DNA of 64,000 nucleotides from the NCBI RefSeq assembly GCF_029051685.1, contig NZ_JAACFT010000006.1, positions 223,412 through 287,411 on the forward strand, written 5' to 3'. Positions 54,415 through 61,787 of the stretch are shown here, piece by piece. The notes beneath the pieces are model-generated. The model saw only the letters and a list, made by a program, of their open reading frames with translations, had not been told where the DNA came from and made no database searches. The stretch comes from Bradyrhizobium sp. CSA207 (GTDB lineage: Bacteria > Pseudomonadota > Alphaproteobacteria > Rhizobiales > Xanthobacteraceae). How positions within the stretch are numbered: the stretch's first letter is position 1; each line of letters starts with the position of its first letter. A program made the translations under genes and the position numbers.

Positions 54415-55959
54415 ATGACTCATCCCTCCATCCACGCCCGCGCAAATCCCGATAAGATCGCCTACCAGATGGCCGGCACCGGCAAGGCGATCACCTACCG
54501 CGAGCTCGACGAACTCTCGAACCAGGGCGCAAACCTGTTCCGCTCGCTCGGCTTGAAGGCGGGCGACCACATCGCGCTATTGATGGAGAACCGCCTCGCC
54601 TTCATGGAGATCTGCTGGGCGGCACAGCGCAGCGGGCTCTATTACACCGCGATCAGCCGCTATCTGAAGCAGGACGAGATCGACTACATCATCGCCGATT
54701 GCGGCGCCAAGGTCGTGATCACCACGCCGAAATGCGCCGACCAGATCAAGGGCCTGATCAAGGGCGCCGCCGGCGAGCCGATCTTCTACATGATGGACGA
54801 GCCGCTGCCGGGCTTCCGCTCCTACGACAGGGAAGCGGCTGCGCAGCCGACGACGCCAATCGCGGACGAAGTCGCCGGCTACGACATGCTGTATTCGTCA
54901 GGCACGACCGGCCGCCCCAAAGGCATCAAGAAGGCGTTCGAGGGCAAGCCGATCGACGAGCCGAACGCCTTCTTGCGCGTGCTCTGCGCCAACATGTGCG
55001 GCATGAACGCCGACACAATCTACCTCTCGCCGGCGCCACTCTATCACGCGGCGCCGTTGCGCTTCAACATGATGGCGATCGTGCTCGGCGGCACCTCCAT
55101 CATCATGGAGCATTTTGACGCCGAAGAGTTTTTGAAGCTGGTCGAGAAGCACAAGGTGACGCAGTCGCAGCTGGTGCCGACCATGTTCGTGCGCATGCTG
55201 AAGCTGCCCGACGAGGTCCGCAACCGCTACAACGTCTCCACGCTGAAAGGCGCGATCCATGCCGCCGCGCCCTGCCCGGTCGACGTCAAGGCAAAGATGA
55301 TCGAATGGTGGGGACCGATCCTGATCGAGTACTACGCCGGCTCGGAAGGCAACGGCGTCACCGTCTGCAATTCGAAAGAATGGCTGGAGCATCGCGGCAG
55401 CGTCGGGCGCGCCGTGGTCGGCAAGATCAAGATTCTCGGCGAGAACGACGACGAGCAGCCGGTCGGCGAAATCGGCACGGTCTATTTCGCCGATGCGCCT
55501 GTTTTCACCTATCACAACGATCCCGAGAAGACGAAGAAGGCGTACAACGCCAAGGGCTGGTCGACGCTGGGCGACGTCGGCTATCTCGACAAGGACGGCT
55601 TCCTCTATCTCACCGATCGCAAGTCCTACATGATCATCTCGGGCGGCGTGAACATCTACCCGCAGGAAACAGAGGACGTGCTCATCACCCACCCCGAGGT
55701 TGCGGACGTCGCCGTGTTCGGCGTGCCGAACGAGGAGATGGGCGAAGAGGTCAAGGCCGTGGTGCAGCCGCACGATCCCAAGCGCGCCGGCAAGGAGCTC
55801 GAGGCCGAGCTGATCGCCTTCTGCAAGACGCGCCTCTCCGCGATCAAATGCCCGCGCTCGGTGGATTTCGAGGCCGAGCTGCCGCGCACGCCCACCGGCA
55901 AGCTGGTGAAGCGCCATTTGCGCGACCGCTACTGGCCGAAGACAGCAGCGAAGATCTAG
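54415..55959 (+). CDS. Acyl-CoA synthetase
   Basis: The 514-residue ANL enzyme contains MLYSSGTTGRPKGIKKAF, LSPAPLYHAAPLRFNMM, IEYYAGSEGNGVT, STLGDVGYLDKDGFLYLTDRKSYMIISGGVNIYPQE and the terminal Lys in PRTPTGKLVKR. It is distinct from the ligase at 49276 and lies with the thiolase on the plus strand, so the locus has two ligases of different subfamilies, perhaps for different acids or steps. Confidence 0.92.
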   Translation: MTHPSIHARANPDKIAYQMAGTGKAITYRELDELSNQGANLFRSLGLKAGDHIALLMENRLAFMEICWAAQRSGLYYTAISRYLKQDEIDYIIADCGAKVVITTPKCADQIKGLIKGAAGEPIFYMMDEPLPGFRSYDREAAAQPTTPIADEVAGYDMLYSSGTTGRPKGIKKAFEGKPIDEPNAFLRVLCANMCGMNADTIYLSPAPLYHAAPLRFNMMAIVLGGTSIIMEHFDAEEFLKLVEKHKVTQSQLVPTMFVRMLKLPDEVRNRYNVSTLKGAIHAAAPCPVDVKAKMIEWWGPILIEYYAGSEGNGVTVCNSKEWLEHRGSVGRAVVGKIKILGENDDEQPVGEIGTVYFADAPVFTYHNDPEKTKKAYNAKGWSTLGDVGYLDKDGFLYLTDRKSYMIISGGVNIYPQETEDVLITHPEVADVAVFGVPNEEMGEEVKAVVQPHDPKRAGKELEAELIAFCKTRLSAIKCPRSVDFEAELPRTPTGKLVKRHLRDRYWPKTAAKI

Positions 55960-55971
55960 CGCACTTTCTTA

Positions 55972-55992
55972 CCCTCCCCCTCCAGGGGAGGA
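55972..55992. terminator. Hairpin between convergent CoA ligase and MGMT genes
   Basis: CCTCCCC-TCCA-GGGGAGG forms a 7-bp stem just past the ligase stop. It resembles half of a family C repeat; no U-run follows. Confidence 0.45.
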
Positions 55993-56003
55993 TGAAGCAA
56001 ATC

Positions 56004-56546
56004 TCAATCAAATAAGCTCGGCGTATGGTTCACCAGCGCGCCTTCGATCTCGAGCATCTTCAATTTCGTCACCACGCCGCCATTCGCCGAGAAGCCGCCG
56101 GGCTTGTTGCCGGCCGCCAGTACGCGATGGCAGGGCACGACGATCGGGCACGGGTTGTGCCCGAGCGCCTGACCGACATCGCGTGACAGCTCGACCCCGC
56201 CGAGGCGCTTGGCGATGTCGCCATAGGTGACGGTCTTGCCGGGCGGAATGGTGCGGACGATCTCGTAGACGCCGCGGTTGAACTCGGGAACGCCCTTGAG
56301 ATCGAGCGGAATATCGGTGAGGTCATCAGGTTCGCCAGCGAGCAGTTTGACGATGCGGTCGATCGCCTGCTGCACCTCGGCCGTCGGCTCGGCCTCGCTG
56401 GCATCGGCATGGCGCTGACTGATGCGGGTACGGACCTTCTGCTCGCCGCCCATCGGCAGTTGCACGCCGTTGATGCCGCGCGGACCCCAGGCGATGGCGC
56501 ACAGGCCGATTTTGGTGTCGAACAGGGTGAAATGCTGGTCGGTCAT
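56004..56546 (-). CDS. Methylated-DNA--protein-cysteine methyltransferase
   Basis: The 180-residue protein repairs O6-alkylguanine by transfer to Cys139 in NPCPIVVPCHRVLAAG. The helix-turn-helix region VTYGDIAKRLGGVELSRDVGQALGHNP precedes it. The N-terminal third is the usual ribonuclease-like domain. The ATG at 56546 fits family length. It stands alone, divergent from the hydrolase pair. Confidence 0.94.
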   Translation of the reverse strand: MTDQHFTLFDTKIGLCAIAWGPRGINGVQLPMGGEQKVRTRISQRHADASEAEPTAEVQQAIDRIVKLLAGEPDDLTDIPLDLKGVPEFNRGVYEIVRTIPPGKTVTYGDIAKRLGGVELSRDVGQALGHNPCPIVVPCHRVLAAGNKPGGFSANGGVVTKLKMLEIEGALVNHTPSLFD

Positions 56547-56684
56547 GGCTTGATTCCTGGCTCGCGTCCTTGTCGCATGCCCCCATTGTGATCTCTGCCT
56601 AAATCTAGGCTTGGAAATAGTTGCGATCCACCCGGTTTCCGGGAATCCTGCACAGGAGTTCCGCCCCCTTCTCGCGAGCCAAGA

Positions 56685-57503
56685 ATGCAAAGCCTCCACG
56701 TCAACGGATACGACATGCCCTATCTCGACGTGGGGGAGGATAGAGGCCGCCCGCCGCTGGTCTGCGTGCATGGCTCGCTCAACGACTTCCGCGTCTGGGG
56801 CTGCGTGCTCGGGCCGCTGACGCAGCAGCACCGGATGATCTGCGTCAGCCTAAGGCACTTCTTCCCGGAGCGGTGGGACGGCGTCGGCGACACCTATTCG
56901 ATCAGCCAGCATGTCGACGATGTCATTGCCTTCATCGAGCAGCTCGACCTCGGCCCCGTCCATCTGATGGGTCATTCTCGCGGCGGACACATCTGCTTTC
57001 GCGTGGCGCAGCGCCGCCCGGATCTGCTGCGCCGGTTGGTCCTCGCCGAGCCCGGCGGCGAGCTCGATGCGAGCCTCGATCCGGATCATGCCGGCGGGCC
57101 CTCGCCGCTGCTGGCCCGCTTCACGGCCTCAGCCGAGAAGATCGCGGCGGGCGATGTCGACGGCGGCCTCGCCGTCTTCGTGGACACGCTGGAGGGACCC
57201 GGCACCTGGCCGCGGCTGCCGGCGATGGTGAAGCAGAATTTGCGCGACAACGCCTTCACGCTGATCGGCCAGGTCCGCGACAACCGGCCGCCGTTCTCGA
57301 AGGTGGACGCGGAGGCGATCAAAATGCCGACGCTGTTCGTCCTGGGCGCGCGGACCAAAGGCCTGCTGCCAAAAGTGCTGCATGCGCTCGCCGCGCACGT
57401 CCCGTATGCGAAGACGGCGATCATCCCGAACGCGACGCATCCGATGTTCGAGCAGGCGCCGCAAAAATACTCCGAAGTGGTCATGGACTTCTTGGCGGGC
57501 TGA
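56685..57503 (+). CDS. Alpha/beta hydrolase, first of a tandem pair
   Basis: The 272-residue protein has the oxyanion motif CVHGSLNDFRVW, nucleophile Ser98 in MGHSRGGHICFR, and a late His in PNATHPMFEQ. It lacks a signal peptide. It is close in sequence to the next gene, which begins 2 bases after its stop. Such hydrolases include esterases and haloperoxidase-like enzymes; the substrate is unknown. Confidence 0.9.
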   Translation: MQSLHVNGYDMPYLDVGEDRGRPPLVCVHGSLNDFRVWGCVLGPLTQQHRMICVSLRHFFPERWDGVGDTYSISQHVDDVIAFIEQLDLGPVHLMGHSRGGHICFRVAQRRPDLLRRLVLAEPGGELDASLDPDHAGGPSPLLARFTASAEKIAAGDVDGGLAVFVDTLEGPGTWPRLPAMVKQNLRDNAFTLIGQVRDNRPPFSKVDAEAIKMPTLFVLGARTKGLLPKVLHALAAHVPYAKTAIIPNATHPMFEQAPQKYSEVVMDFLAG

Positions 57504-57505
57504 GC

Positions 57506-58318
57506 ATGCAGACATTTCGCGTCAACGGTTACGACATGGCCTATCTCGAAGTCGGAGAAGGTCCCCCGCTGGTCTGCGTGCACGGCACGCTCGGCGATTT
57601 CCGCACCTGGTATTCGGTGCTCGGCCCGCTCTCGAAGTCCCATCGCGTGATGTCGGTGAGCCTGCGGCATTTCTTTCCCGAGCATTGGGACGCCGCGGGC
57701 AACGACTACAAGATGGCGCAGCACGTTGCGGACGTGATCGCCTTCATCGCGCGGATCGAGCCCGCGCCGGTCGATCTTATGGGACATTCGCGCGGCGGCC
57801 ACATCGCGTTTCGGGTGGCGCAGGCGCGGCCCGATCTGGTGCAAAAGCTGGTTCTGGCCGAGCCCGGCGGCGATCTCGATGCCAGCCTGCCGGTGCCGGC
57901 CGGCACGCCCGCGCATCCACCGCTGGCCGCGCGCACGGCGCGCTCGGTCGAGATGATCAACGCCGGCGACATCGAAGGCGCGCTGCAGAATTTCTACGAA
58001 GGCATCGAGGGCGACGGCTCGTGGCGCCGGGTGCCGGCGGCGGCAAAGCAGCAATTGCGTGACAACGCCATCACCTTCCTCGGCCAGATCAGCGAGCAGC
58101 GCAGACCCTATACGCTCGCGGATGCGCAGGCGGTCAGGACGCCAACGCTGCTGATCGGCGGCGGTGCGACCACCGGCAGCCTGTCACTGATCTGGCGCGT
58201 GCTGGCCGAGCACATCGCCGGCGCCAAGACGGCGGTCATCCCCAATGCCGGCCACTGGATGTTCGAACAGGCGCCATTGGAGTTTGGCGAGGCGGTGAAC
58301 GCGTTTTTGGCGGAGTAG
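57506..58318 (+). CDS. Alpha/beta hydrolase, second of a tandem pair
   Basis: The 270-residue paralogue starts MQTFRVNGYDMAYLEVGEG and has CVHGTLGDFRTW, nucleophile Ser95 in MGHSRGGHIAFR, and His in PNAGHWMFEQ. Many blocks, such as VSLRHFFPE and LAEPGG, are identical to its neighbour. The start is fixed by the 2-base spacing after the first gene; an open frame running back over that gene is spurious. Confidence 0.9.
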   Translation: MQTFRVNGYDMAYLEVGEGPPLVCVHGTLGDFRTWYSVLGPLSKSHRVMSVSLRHFFPEHWDAAGNDYKMAQHVADVIAFIARIEPAPVDLMGHSRGGHIAFRVAQARPDLVQKLVLAEPGGDLDASLPVPAGTPAHPPLAARTARSVEMINAGDIEGALQNFYEGIEGDGSWRRVPAAAKQQLRDNAITFLGQISEQRRPYTLADAQAVRTPTLLIGGGATTGSLSLIWRVLAEHIAGAKTAVIPNAGHWMFEQAPLEFGEAVNAFLAE

Positions 58319-58322
58319 CACT

Positions 58323-58352
58323 CTTTCCCTCTCCATGACTGGAGAGGGAAAG
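58323..58352. terminator. Bidirectional terminator hairpin
   Basis: CTTTCCCTCTCC-ATGACT-GGAGAGGGAAAG is a perfect 12-bp stem between convergent hydrolase and AhpD-like genes. A/T tracts at its ends allow use from both sides. Confidence 0.75.
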
Positions 58353-58364
58353 AAAGTGCCGTGC

Positions 58365-58823
58365 TCACACCTTCCACACACCGACCGGCATCTTGATCGT
58401 CGCGTTAAGCCGGTTCCAGACGTTGATCGTCGCGATCGAGAGAATCAGGGTTGCAAGCTCGCGCTCGTCGAAATGCTTGGCCGCCTCGTTCCAGATCGCA
58501 TCCGGCACCGGATCTTCGCGATCGGCGAGACGGGTAACGGCTTCGGTCAGCGCCAGCGCGGCGCGCTCGGCATCGGTGAAATAGGGCGCATCGCGCCAGG
58601 CGGACACAGCGAAGAGGCGCTCGTCGGTCTCACCTAGCTTGCGGGCGATCTTGGGATGCATGTCGACGCAGACGCTGCATCCATTGATCTGGCTGGCGCG
58701 CAGGTGCACCAGTTCCAGCAGCTTTTCCGGCAGCCCCTGCTTGGTCAGCGCGCCTAGGGATTGCAGGACGTTCATGGCTTCGGGCAGAACCATGACCGGA
58801 TGGTTCATACGAGCGTGCATCAT
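58365..58823 (-). CDS. AhpD/carboxymuconolactone decarboxylase-like protein
   Basis: The 152-residue protein has the redox motif CSVC in LVHLRASQINGCSVCVDMHPKIARKLGET, with the downstream acidic/His pattern of AhpD-like peroxidase partners. Such genes are the typical neighbour and target of ECF41 sigma factors. The divergent sigma gene starts 98 bases away, and a matching promoter lies in front of this gene. Starts at 58823, 58820 or 58808 are all possible. Confidence 0.88.
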   Translation of the reverse strand: MMHARMNHPVMVLPEAMNVLQSLGALTKQGLPEKLLELVHLRASQINGCSVCVDMHPKIARKLGETDERLFAVSAWRDAPYFTDAERAALALTEAVTRLADREDPVPDAIWNEAAKHFDERELATLILSIATINVWNRLNATIKMPVGVWKV

Positions 58824-58858
58824 TGTCTTCGTCTCCGTTTAAGAATGTCGACGGTTCC

Positions 58859-58920
58859 GGTCACATCGGCCGGATTGGCGTCGTCATAGGGGTGACGGAT
58901 CGCGATCAGGGAATGTGACC
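58859..58920. promoter_or_regulatory. Mirrored ECF41-type promoters
   Basis: Plus strand: GGTCACA (58859-58865), 16 bases, CGTC (58882-58885). Minus strand: GGTCACA (58920-58914), 16 bases, CGTC (58897-58894). Both match the published ECF41 consensus TGTCACA-N16-CGTC except for the first base. The two -10 elements face each other with 8 bases between, so both transcripts would start near 58889 and diverge, one to each gene. Confidence 0.8.
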
Positions 58921-58921
58921 G

Positions 58922-59779
58922 ATGACTGAAGAAAATTTTCTCAGCCAGCAGTTCGAGGCCAATCGGCAGCATTTGCGCAGCGTCGCCTACCGGATGCTGG
59001 GATCGCGCGGCGAGGTCGATGACGCCGTGCAGGAGGCCTGGCTGCGGCTCAGCCGCAGCGACCGGTCCGATGTTGCCAACCTCAAGGGCTGGCTGACCAC
59101 GGTGGTCGCGCGCATCTGCCTCGACATGCTGCGCGCACGAAAATCGCGCCGAGAAGACCCGATGGGCCCGCACGTGCCGGAGCCCATCGACGAGGCGCGG
59201 GAGCGCGAGGCGGAGATGGCCGATTCCGTCGGCGCAGCACTGCTCGTCGTGCTCGAAACGCTGCAGCCGGCGGAGCGGCTCGCCTTCGTGCTGCACGACA
59301 TGTTCGCCGTTCCGTTCGAGGAGATCGCGCCGATCGTCGGCCGCTCGGTCGATGCTTCGCGCCAGCTTGCGAGCCGCGCTCGGCGTCGTGTGCAGGGTGC
59401 GCCGGTGCCGGAGACGGACCTGTCGCGGCAGCGGAGGATCGTCGATGCCTTCCTCGCGGCCTCGCGGGAAGGCAATTTCGAGGGCCTGCTTGCGGTGCTC
59501 GACCCCGACGTCGTGTTCCGCGCCGATCAGGCCGCGGTGCGGTTAGGCTCTCTGCCGGAAGTCCGCGGCGCCAATGCCGTTGCGCAGATCTACAAGGGCC
59601 GCGCGCAGGCCGCACGGCCGGCGCTGGTCGACGGCGAGATGGGTATCGCTGTTATCTTGGGCGGCCATCTGCGGATTGCGCTGCGCGTCAGCTTCAGCGG
59701 CGACCAGATCGCCGGGATCGAGGCGATGGCCGATGCGGAGCAAATCGCGGCCCTCGAGGTGGAGGTGCTGGAGCCCTGA
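58922..59779 (+). CDS. ECF sigma factor with NTF2-like C-terminal domain (ECF41/SigJ-like)
   Basis: The 285-residue protein has sigma region 2 (LRSVAYRMLGSRGEVDDAVQEAWLRL) and region 4 (LQPAERLAFVLHDMFAVPFEEIAPIVGRSVDASRQLASRARRRV), followed by a SnoaL/NTF2-like domain (about 165-285) with LLAVLDPDVVFRADQ. In ECF41 factors this extension tunes activity in place of a separate anti-sigma factor. The DGGG motif described for the group is not seen (ADQAAV in its place), so it may be a variant. Its own promoter and that of the divergent AhpD-like gene both match ECF41 sites, implying autoregulation. Confidence 0.92.
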   Translation: MTEENFLSQQFEANRQHLRSVAYRMLGSRGEVDDAVQEAWLRLSRSDRSDVANLKGWLTTVVARICLDMLRARKSRREDPMGPHVPEPIDEAREREAEMADSVGAALLVVLETLQPAERLAFVLHDMFAVPFEEIAPIVGRSVDASRQLASRARRRVQGAPVPETDLSRQRRIVDAFLAASREGNFEGLLAVLDPDVVFRADQAAVRLGSLPEVRGANAVAQIYKGRAQAARPALVDGEMGIAVILGGHLRIALRVSFSGDQIAGIEAMADAEQIAALEVEVLEP

Positions 59780-59919
59780 GACAGGGGAAGCACTTTTCTC
59801 GAAAACAACCCCATGCACAGTAGCCGGGCCGAGTAATATCAAAAGCTTAGCGGACGCGAAGACGGCGGCCGGTGCAGCGGCCGGAGCGCTTGACGCTCTC
59901 GGCCTCCCGCCGTAGATTC

Positions 59920-59935
59920 GCATACGGAATTCCGT
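59920..59935. promoter_or_regulatory. Operator-like palindrome before the GntR gene
   Basis: ATACGGAATTCCGTAT is a perfect 16-bp palindrome 34 bases before the GTG start of the GntR regulator. The form (ATACGG..CCGTAT) is typical of FCD-type GntR operators and suggests autoregulation. Confidence 0.65.
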
Positions 59936-59968
59936 ATTCTCTTCACGTGATCTGTTGGAGCTGCCGGC

Positions 59969-60646
59969 GTGATCCCTCTCGACCCGCTCCCGAACCTGAT
60001 CGACCAGGTCTATGCACGGATCCTGGAGGCGATCTCCGACCGCACGCTGCGGCCCGGCCAGCGCATCCGGCAGAACGAGCTCGCCGACAAGCTCGGCGTG
60101 TCGCGCCAGCCGGTGTCGCATGCGCTGCATCTGCTGCACCGGCAGGGGCTGGTCGCCGAGAGCGGCCGGCGCGGCTTTGAAGTCACCCAGCTCGATCCCT
60201 CGCGCATCCGCCAGCTCTATGAGGTGCGCGGCGCGATCGATGCGCTCGCGGCCCGGCTCGCTGCGGAGCGCGCGGCAAGCGACGCAGCCGGGCGCGCGCG
60301 GCTGGGTGCAGCGCTCGCCGCCGGACGCAGGACCGATGGCAACACGCCGCTCGCCGAGCTCATCGCGCTCGACGTCGATTTTCACCGCGCAATCTATCAG
60401 CTCGCCGGCAATCCCGTGATCGAGCAGACGATCGCGCCGCAATGGCCGCACATGCGCCGCTCGATGGCGACCGTGCTCTCCGAGCTCGACTATCGCGGCA
60501 GCGCCTGGTCCGAGCATGCTGATATCGCCGGACACATTCTCGCAGGCGATGCCGAGGCCGCCGAGCGCGCGGCGCTCGCACATGCGCAGACGGCGGGACG
60601 AATGACGGAGGAGAGATTGAGGGCGAGCGAAGAGGTGGCGGCGTAG
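59969..60646 (+). CDS. GntR-family regulator, FadR/FCD subfamily
   Basis: The 225-residue regulator has an N-terminal winged helix (LIDQVYARILEAISDRTLRPGQRIRQNELADKLGVSRQPVSHALHLLHRQGLV) and a C-terminal FCD ligand domain with metal-type residues (ALDVDFHRAIYQLAGNP, HADIAGHILAGD). It starts at GTG with GGAG 8 bases before. The next genes on the same strand, a phytanoyl-CoA dioxygenase-like enzyme and a SAF-domain dehydrogenase, are its probable targets and indicate carbon-compound catabolism. Confidence 0.92.
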   Translation: MIPLDPLPNLIDQVYARILEAISDRTLRPGQRIRQNELADKLGVSRQPVSHALHLLHRQGLVAESGRRGFEVTQLDPSRIRQLYEVRGAIDALAARLAAERAASDAAGRARLGAALAAGRRTDGNTPLAELIALDVDFHRAIYQLAGNPVIEQTIAPQWPHMRRSMATVLSELDYRGSAWSEHADIAGHILAGDAEAAERAALAHAQTAGRMTEERLRASEEVAA

Positions 60647-60667
60647 ATCACGATCTCCGTCGCCGTC

Positions 60668-60750
60668 TTGTCCGGGCTTGTCCCGGGCATCCACGCTCTT
60701 CCGGACGTGGAGCGAAGCCGTGGATGGCCGGGTCAAGCCCGGCCATGACG
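60668..60750. repeat. Long palindromic intergenic repeat (family D, copy 2)
   Basis: TTGTCCGGGCTTGTCCCGGG and GGCCGGGTCAAGCCCGGCC arms with CATCCACG/CGTGGATG internally, like the copy at 20623-20709. It separates the GntR gene from the dioxygenase gene. Confidence 0.75.
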
Positions 60751-60795
60751 GCAGAGAAAATACGACAAAAACAAGCAACCAAGGGAGGACGACCC

Positions 60796-61596
60796 ATGAA
60801 ACTGTCCCAGGAGCAATTGGAGTTCTTCGACCGCGAGGGCTGGCTGTTTCTGCCCGAGCTGTTCAGCCCGGAGGAGGTTGACTTGCTGGCGCGCGAGGCG
60901 GTCGGCATTTACGACGCCAACCGGCCCGAGGTCTGGCGCGAGAAGAGCGGCGCGCCGCGCACGGCTTTTGCAGCGCATCTCTACAACGAGGCGTTCCGGC
61001 TTCTCGGTGCGCATCCGCGCATGATCGAACCGGTCGAGCAGCTGTTCGGCGAGCCGGTCTACATGCACCAGTTCAAGATCAACGCGAAATCGGCCTTCAC
61101 CGGCGACGTCTGGCAATGGCACCAGGACTACGGCACCTGGAAGCGCGACGATGGCATGCCGGAGCCGCGCGCCATGAACATCGCGATCTTCCTCGACGAG
61201 GTGATGCCGATCAACGGCCCCTTGATGCTGGTGCCGCGCAGCCAGAACGCCGGCGATCTCGAAGCCTCGCATGATCTTGCGACGACCTCCTATCCGCTGT
61301 GGACGCTGGATGAGGCGACGGTGACGCGGCTGGTCGAGCAGGGCGGCATCGTCGCGCCGACCGGCAAGCCGGGCGGCATGCTGATGTTCCACGGCAATCT
61401 CGTGCATGGCTCGGCCGGCAACATCACGCCCTACCCGCGCAAGATCGTGTATCTGACGCTGAACGCGGTCTCGAACTACATCCGCAAGCCCACGCGACCG
61501 GACTACATCGCGCATCGGGATTTTGCGCCGATCAGGACGGTGGACGACGACGCGCTGCTGCGGCTCGCACGTGCGCCGCGACAGGCGGCGGAGTAG
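60796..61596 (+). CDS. Phytanoyl-CoA dioxygenase-family Fe(II)/2-oxoglutarate oxygenase
   Basis: The 266-residue protein has the iron-binding triad: His and Asp in WQWHQDYGTW and a distal His in NLVHGSAGN. The conserved GPLMLVPRSQN segment is typical of the PhyH family. It hydroxylates a small molecule using 2-oxoglutarate and O2; the substrate is unknown. AAGGGAGGAC precedes the ATG at 60796. Context with GntR and a SAF dehydrogenase suggests a degradative pathway. Confidence 0.9.
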   Translation: MKLSQEQLEFFDREGWLFLPELFSPEEVDLLAREAVGIYDANRPEVWREKSGAPRTAFAAHLYNEAFRLLGAHPRMIEPVEQLFGEPVYMHQFKINAKSAFTGDVWQWHQDYGTWKRDDGMPEPRAMNIAIFLDEVMPINGPLMLVPRSQNAGDLEASHDLATTSYPLWTLDEATVTRLVEQGGIVAPTGKPGGMLMFHGNLVHGSAGNITPYPRKIVYLTLNAVSNYIRKPTRPDYIAHRDFAPIRTVDDDALLRLARAPRQAAE

Positions 61597-61617
61597 AGCC
61601 GCCGTCACGGGCGCGGT

Positions 61618-61742
61618 CCACCTCTCCCGTTGGGAGAGGTCGGCGCGAAGCGCCGGGTGAGGGGTTATGCCCTCTCGTCGGAGTTGCGGCCCCTCACCCG
61701 GTTTGCTGCGCAAACCGACCTCTCCCCGCCGGGGAGAGGTGG
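61618..61742. repeat. Palindromic intergenic repeat (family C, copy 4)
   Basis: CCACCTCTCCCGTTGGGAGAGG and CCTCTCCCCGCCGGGGAGAGG ends, with GGCGCGAAGCGCCGGGTGAGGGG and CCCCTCACCCGG arms. It lies between the dioxygenase and the SAF dehydrogenase genes. Confidence 0.8.
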
Positions 61743-61787
61743 ACCGAGCACAAACCGCATCAGCAATGCTGAAATAATGGAAGCCCC

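Noticed and set aside
59815..59915. Plus-strand run ending ADAKTAAGAAAGALDALGLPP before the GntR gene
   Set aside because: It looks like the end of a coding frame but no start, ribosome site or family could be found; may be a gene remnant or chance.
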